From the NCBI GenBank assembly GCA_965217095.1, contig OZ244235.1, positions 1,860,001 to 1,924,000 of the forward strand: 64,000 nucleotides of DNA, in the 5' to 3' direction. Position numbers and translations under genes: made by a program. Under the pieces are notes generated by a model that was not told the origin of the DNA, did not search any database, and saw nothing but the letters and a program-made list of their open reading frames with translations. This DNA is from CAYNZV01 sp965217095. Its GTDB lineage: Bacteria; Latescibacterota; UBA2968; UBA8231. The number at the start of each line of letters is the position of its first letter. Position 1 is the stretch's first letter. This document shows positions 62,219 to 64,000 of the stretch, in pieces.

Positions 62219-62248
62219 TTGACACTTGAGTTGGGACCCCGCTATATT
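62219..62248 (+). promoter_or_regulatory. Sigma-70 promoter for the zinc-ribbon gene
   Basis: TTGACA at 62219-62224 and TATATT at 62243-62248, spacer 18. Predicted start near 62255 leaves only about 12 bases to the ATG at 62267. Confidence 0.65.
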
Positions 62249-62266
62249 CGGCGCAAACAGGTCGAA

Positions 62267-62443
62267 ATGGCTGAAAAACGGAAATTTTTGGGGGTCATGT
62301 TTCAATGTTGCCGCGTCTATGCGAGGGTGTACGTCAACAAACAGAACACCGCGTACAGTGGCATGTGTCCTCGCTGCGGAAAGCGAGTCGAATTCAAAGT
62401 GGGCCGCGAGGGCACCGACAGCAGATTCTTCGATGCCTATTGA
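62267..62443 (+). CDS. Small zinc-ribbon protein
   Basis: The ATG gives a 58-residue basic protein: AEKRKFLGVMF, a Cys-Cys pair, YARVYVNKQN, then CPRCGKRVEFKVG and SRFFDAY. Four cysteines (two pairs) fit a zinc ribbon. No ribosome site is strong before the ATG. An upstream frame to 62219 overlaps the promoter. It converges with the ceramidase-like gene (7-base overlap at 62437-62443). Confidence 0.75.
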   Translation: MAEKRKFLGVMFQCCRVYARVYVNKQNTAYSGMCPRCGKRVEFKVGREGTDSRFFDAY

Positions 62444-63750
62444 TTCTCCGCCTTAAGTGCCGCTAGCACCTGTCTGGCACCCAAGCGGACTGCCTGCTCG
62501 CTCTCGGGCCTGAACATTTGCACCTCTCCATACACCTTGTAGGCTTGATCTATCTCGTAACCGCCGCTAGGATACTCATCGGAGGTGGGAAGGTATCCCA
62601 CACAACCGTTGGCGAGGCCACAGACGATGGTCGGCTGGAATGGGGACTCCCGTTCAATATCGAGCTGATACCGAGCGAACAACTCCCCTTCGAATCCAAG
62701 GAACAGCAAACCTCCCAGGCGAATTCCTTGGATTTCGAATTCCCGAAACCTGGGTTGGCCACCCTGCGAGCGCCACCGCTTCGCTGCCCTAATCCACTCC
62801 AAACCTGCGTGTGCGGCTAGATGTCTGGAGCGGCTCCGGCGACCGGGCCGGTACCGACGGTAGACTCCTTTTAACCACGTGACTCCGTGTATGGTTTCGC
62901 AGGAGAGCCGGCCGGGAGGCGGAAGCAGCTCCAGCGTGACGGTCTGCCGCACCGCCGCCACCCGATCTGCGGACACCGGAACTGACGTAGCCAGACTCCG
63001 CTCAACGACCTGGCCGAGCGATTCACCCAGTGCCCGAACATCGGCGAAGGTGCCGTTGGTTATACGCGGATTGACGTCGCCGCAAGCCCCATTCAGAAAA
63101 ATCGCAGGTACGCCCGTTTTAGACTCGAGATAAGACACGGCCACCCCCGGGAAATCGGCGCTGATCTCGCAGTTTTCCGCGCCCAGAACCACCGGGTGAC
63201 AGGGGTGACTGAGGATTGAGGCGATGGGTCCCGCTACCCCATCCATACGAACGGCATGCAGGTGCCCCACCAACGGCGCCTCCGAGGCTTGATGTGCGAA
63301 ACTTCTCCTGTTGTATCCCAATTGAAACGGCACGGTGGCATATGAAAGCGTCACGCCCTCCAGCGTGTCATGAGCATTCTGTACGCACTCCGCGACCCGG
63401 TCTGCCAAGAGGGTCATATAGTCGGCATCCATACTGCCCATTCCACGGTAGGGATAGGTGAGTGGTCCGGAGTGGGTGTGAGTACAGCAGATCAGGGTCG
63501 CCTGTGGGGAAATCCCCGATGTGTCGGCGATACGGCGACGCAGCACTGCAACGTCATCTCTGTGCAGGGCGACCAAATCCAGTACTACCATTGCCGCGCA
63601 ATTCGGACCGTCGCTCCACACCACGGCGCGGACATGCAGCCGATCGTGGACGCCCTGCGCGACCGAAGGGCGCAGCCAGTACCCTCCCATGGCTACACCG
63701 AGTTCGGGCGTTATGTCGCCAACCGCCACACCGCCCGAAAAGTTACTCAT
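62437..63750 (-). CDS. Neutral/alkaline ceramidase-like protein
   Basis: This 437-residue protein matches the N-terminal catalytic domain of neutral ceramidases: VGDITPELGVAMGGYW at the start, zinc site H91-T-H93 in CTHTHSGPL, HPCHPVVLG, and NGACGDVNPR. In true ceramidases the last motif reads GDVSPN with the catalytic serine; here it is GDVNPR, so a different amide or ester substrate is likely. No signal peptide and no C-terminal Ig-like domain are present. It overlaps the partial upstream gene by 8 bases. Confidence 0.8.
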   Translation of the reverse strand: MSNFSGGVAVGDITPELGVAMGGYWLRPSVAQGVHDRLHVRAVVWSDGPNCAAMVVLDLVALHRDDVAVLRRRIADTSGISPQATLICCTHTHSGPLTYPYRGMGSMDADYMTLLADRVAECVQNAHDTLEGVTLSYATVPFQLGYNRRSFAHQASEAPLVGHLHAVRMDGVAGPIASILSHPCHPVVLGAENCEISADFPGVAVSYLESKTGVPAIFLNGACGDVNPRITNGTFADVRALGESLGQVVERSLATSVPVSADRVAAVRQTVTLELLPPPGRLSCETIHGVTWLKGVYRRYRPGRRSRSRHLAAHAGLEWIRAAKRWRSQGGQPRFREFEIQGIRLGGLLFLGFEGELFARYQLDIERESPFQPTIVCGLANGCVGYLPTSDEYPSGGYEIDQAYKVYGEVQMFRPESEQAVRLGARQVLAALKAENQ

Positions 63751-64000
63751 GACCGGCTGATCGACTCTTCTTCCAGTTTTGCGGGAGAACGATTAGAGGG
63801 GTGCCTGGCGCCACGGCATCGTGCAGAGCGACGAGATCCCTCGCGCCTATTCTGATCCACGGTGGCGTCGGCTTGCCCCACTCGGGATGCGCGAACAGCA
63901 GCAAACCGTGTTCGAAGAGCAGCGCGCACCTGTCATTGGCCATGGTCGTCAGGTTGTCTTCCCAATCGAAGGCAAAGGTGTGGATCGCTCCCGGATAGAG
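63743..64000 (-). CDS. Unknown protein, C-terminal part (partial)
   Basis: The leftward frame is open to the window edge (85 codons visible) and carries YPGAIHTFAFDWEDN, then LFEHGLLLFAHPEWG and a VLPQNWKKSR end. No family is recognised. Its stop overlaps the ceramidase-like start by 8 bases, so the two are probably coupled. The 5' part lies beyond the window. Confidence 0.6.
   Translation of the reverse strand, partial: LYPGAIHTFAFDWEDNLTTMANDRCALLFEHGLLLFAHPEWGKPTPPWIRIGARDLVALHDAVAPGTPLIVLPQNWKKSRSAGHE

Noticed and set aside
1..64000. CRISPR arrays, rRNA, tRNA, integrases, transposases
   Set aside because: No direct repeats with spacers, no tRNA cloverleaf pattern and no mobile-element proteins were recognised; a dedicated scan could still find a tRNA missed by eye.

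Overview
The window is a GC-rich, densely coding chromosomal segment of a Gram-negative, free-living heterotroph. A DsbD-type protein, an LptE-like lipoprotein, other lipoproteins with lipoboxes and a probable outer-membrane barrel indicate an outer membrane. The short (284 aa) primary-like sigma factor resembles those of the FCB group. Together with the sulfatase, PhyH, heparinase, FGE-like and CBM9-like genes, this suggests an uncultured FCB-type lineage such as Latescibacterota. The taxonomic call is inference only. I saw no rRNA, tRNA, CRISPR array, insertion sequence or phage gene. No stretch over 300 bases lacks a gene or gene remnant; the longest gap is 3962-4258, which holds a hairpin and a sigma-54-type promoter.

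Layout. 1-3 kb: two SDRs flank a clear alkyl-DHAP synthase homologue, a candidate ether-lipid pair. 3-6 kb: a cysteine-free FGE-fold protein, a sigma factor behind a sigma-54 promoter, and a barrel protein. 6-13.8 kb: gnd, then a leftward run aroA, dsbD-like, glycosyltransferase, sulfatase. 13.9-20.4 kb: sarcosine oxidase operon soxBDAG plus a type III glutamine synthetase. 20.4-29 kb: RarA with a methyltransferase-like extension, a HEAT lipoprotein, then a glutamate dehydrogenase / Na+ symporter / NhaC operon. 29-33 kb: envelope genes (LptE-like, M23 and S41 peptidases). 33.5-35.5 kb: lipA and a frameshifted kinase.

35.5-43.9 kb is the most interesting region. A FadR-type regulator diverges from an operon encoding an unknown protein, a UroD-family methyltransferase, a corrinoid protein, a corrinoid-reductive activator, a MetF-MetV fusion, a pterin-binding methyltransferase and a small virulence-factor-family protein, and the operon runs into mnmG. 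Together these would move a methyl group from an unidentified donor through cobalamin to tetrahydrofolate and oxidise it to methylene-tetrahydrofolate. With sarcosine oxidase (also a methylene-THF producer) this points to growth on methylated compounds.

44-48.5 kb: housekeeping genes (mnmG, adk, TPR protein, dusB) with a CBM9-like remnant between mnmG and adk. 48.5-56 kb: a catabolic cluster (heparinase-like, SDR, nitrilase-family, DapA-family, PhyH with an in-frame amber codon, FGGY kinase). 56-62 kb: a leftward five-gene signalling operon (YkgJ-type, 99-aa protein, HDOD, PAS-HisKA without ATPase domain, transporter-HEAT-cNMP fusion). 62-64 kb: a zinc-ribbon protein, a ceramidase-like protein and a partial gene running off the end.
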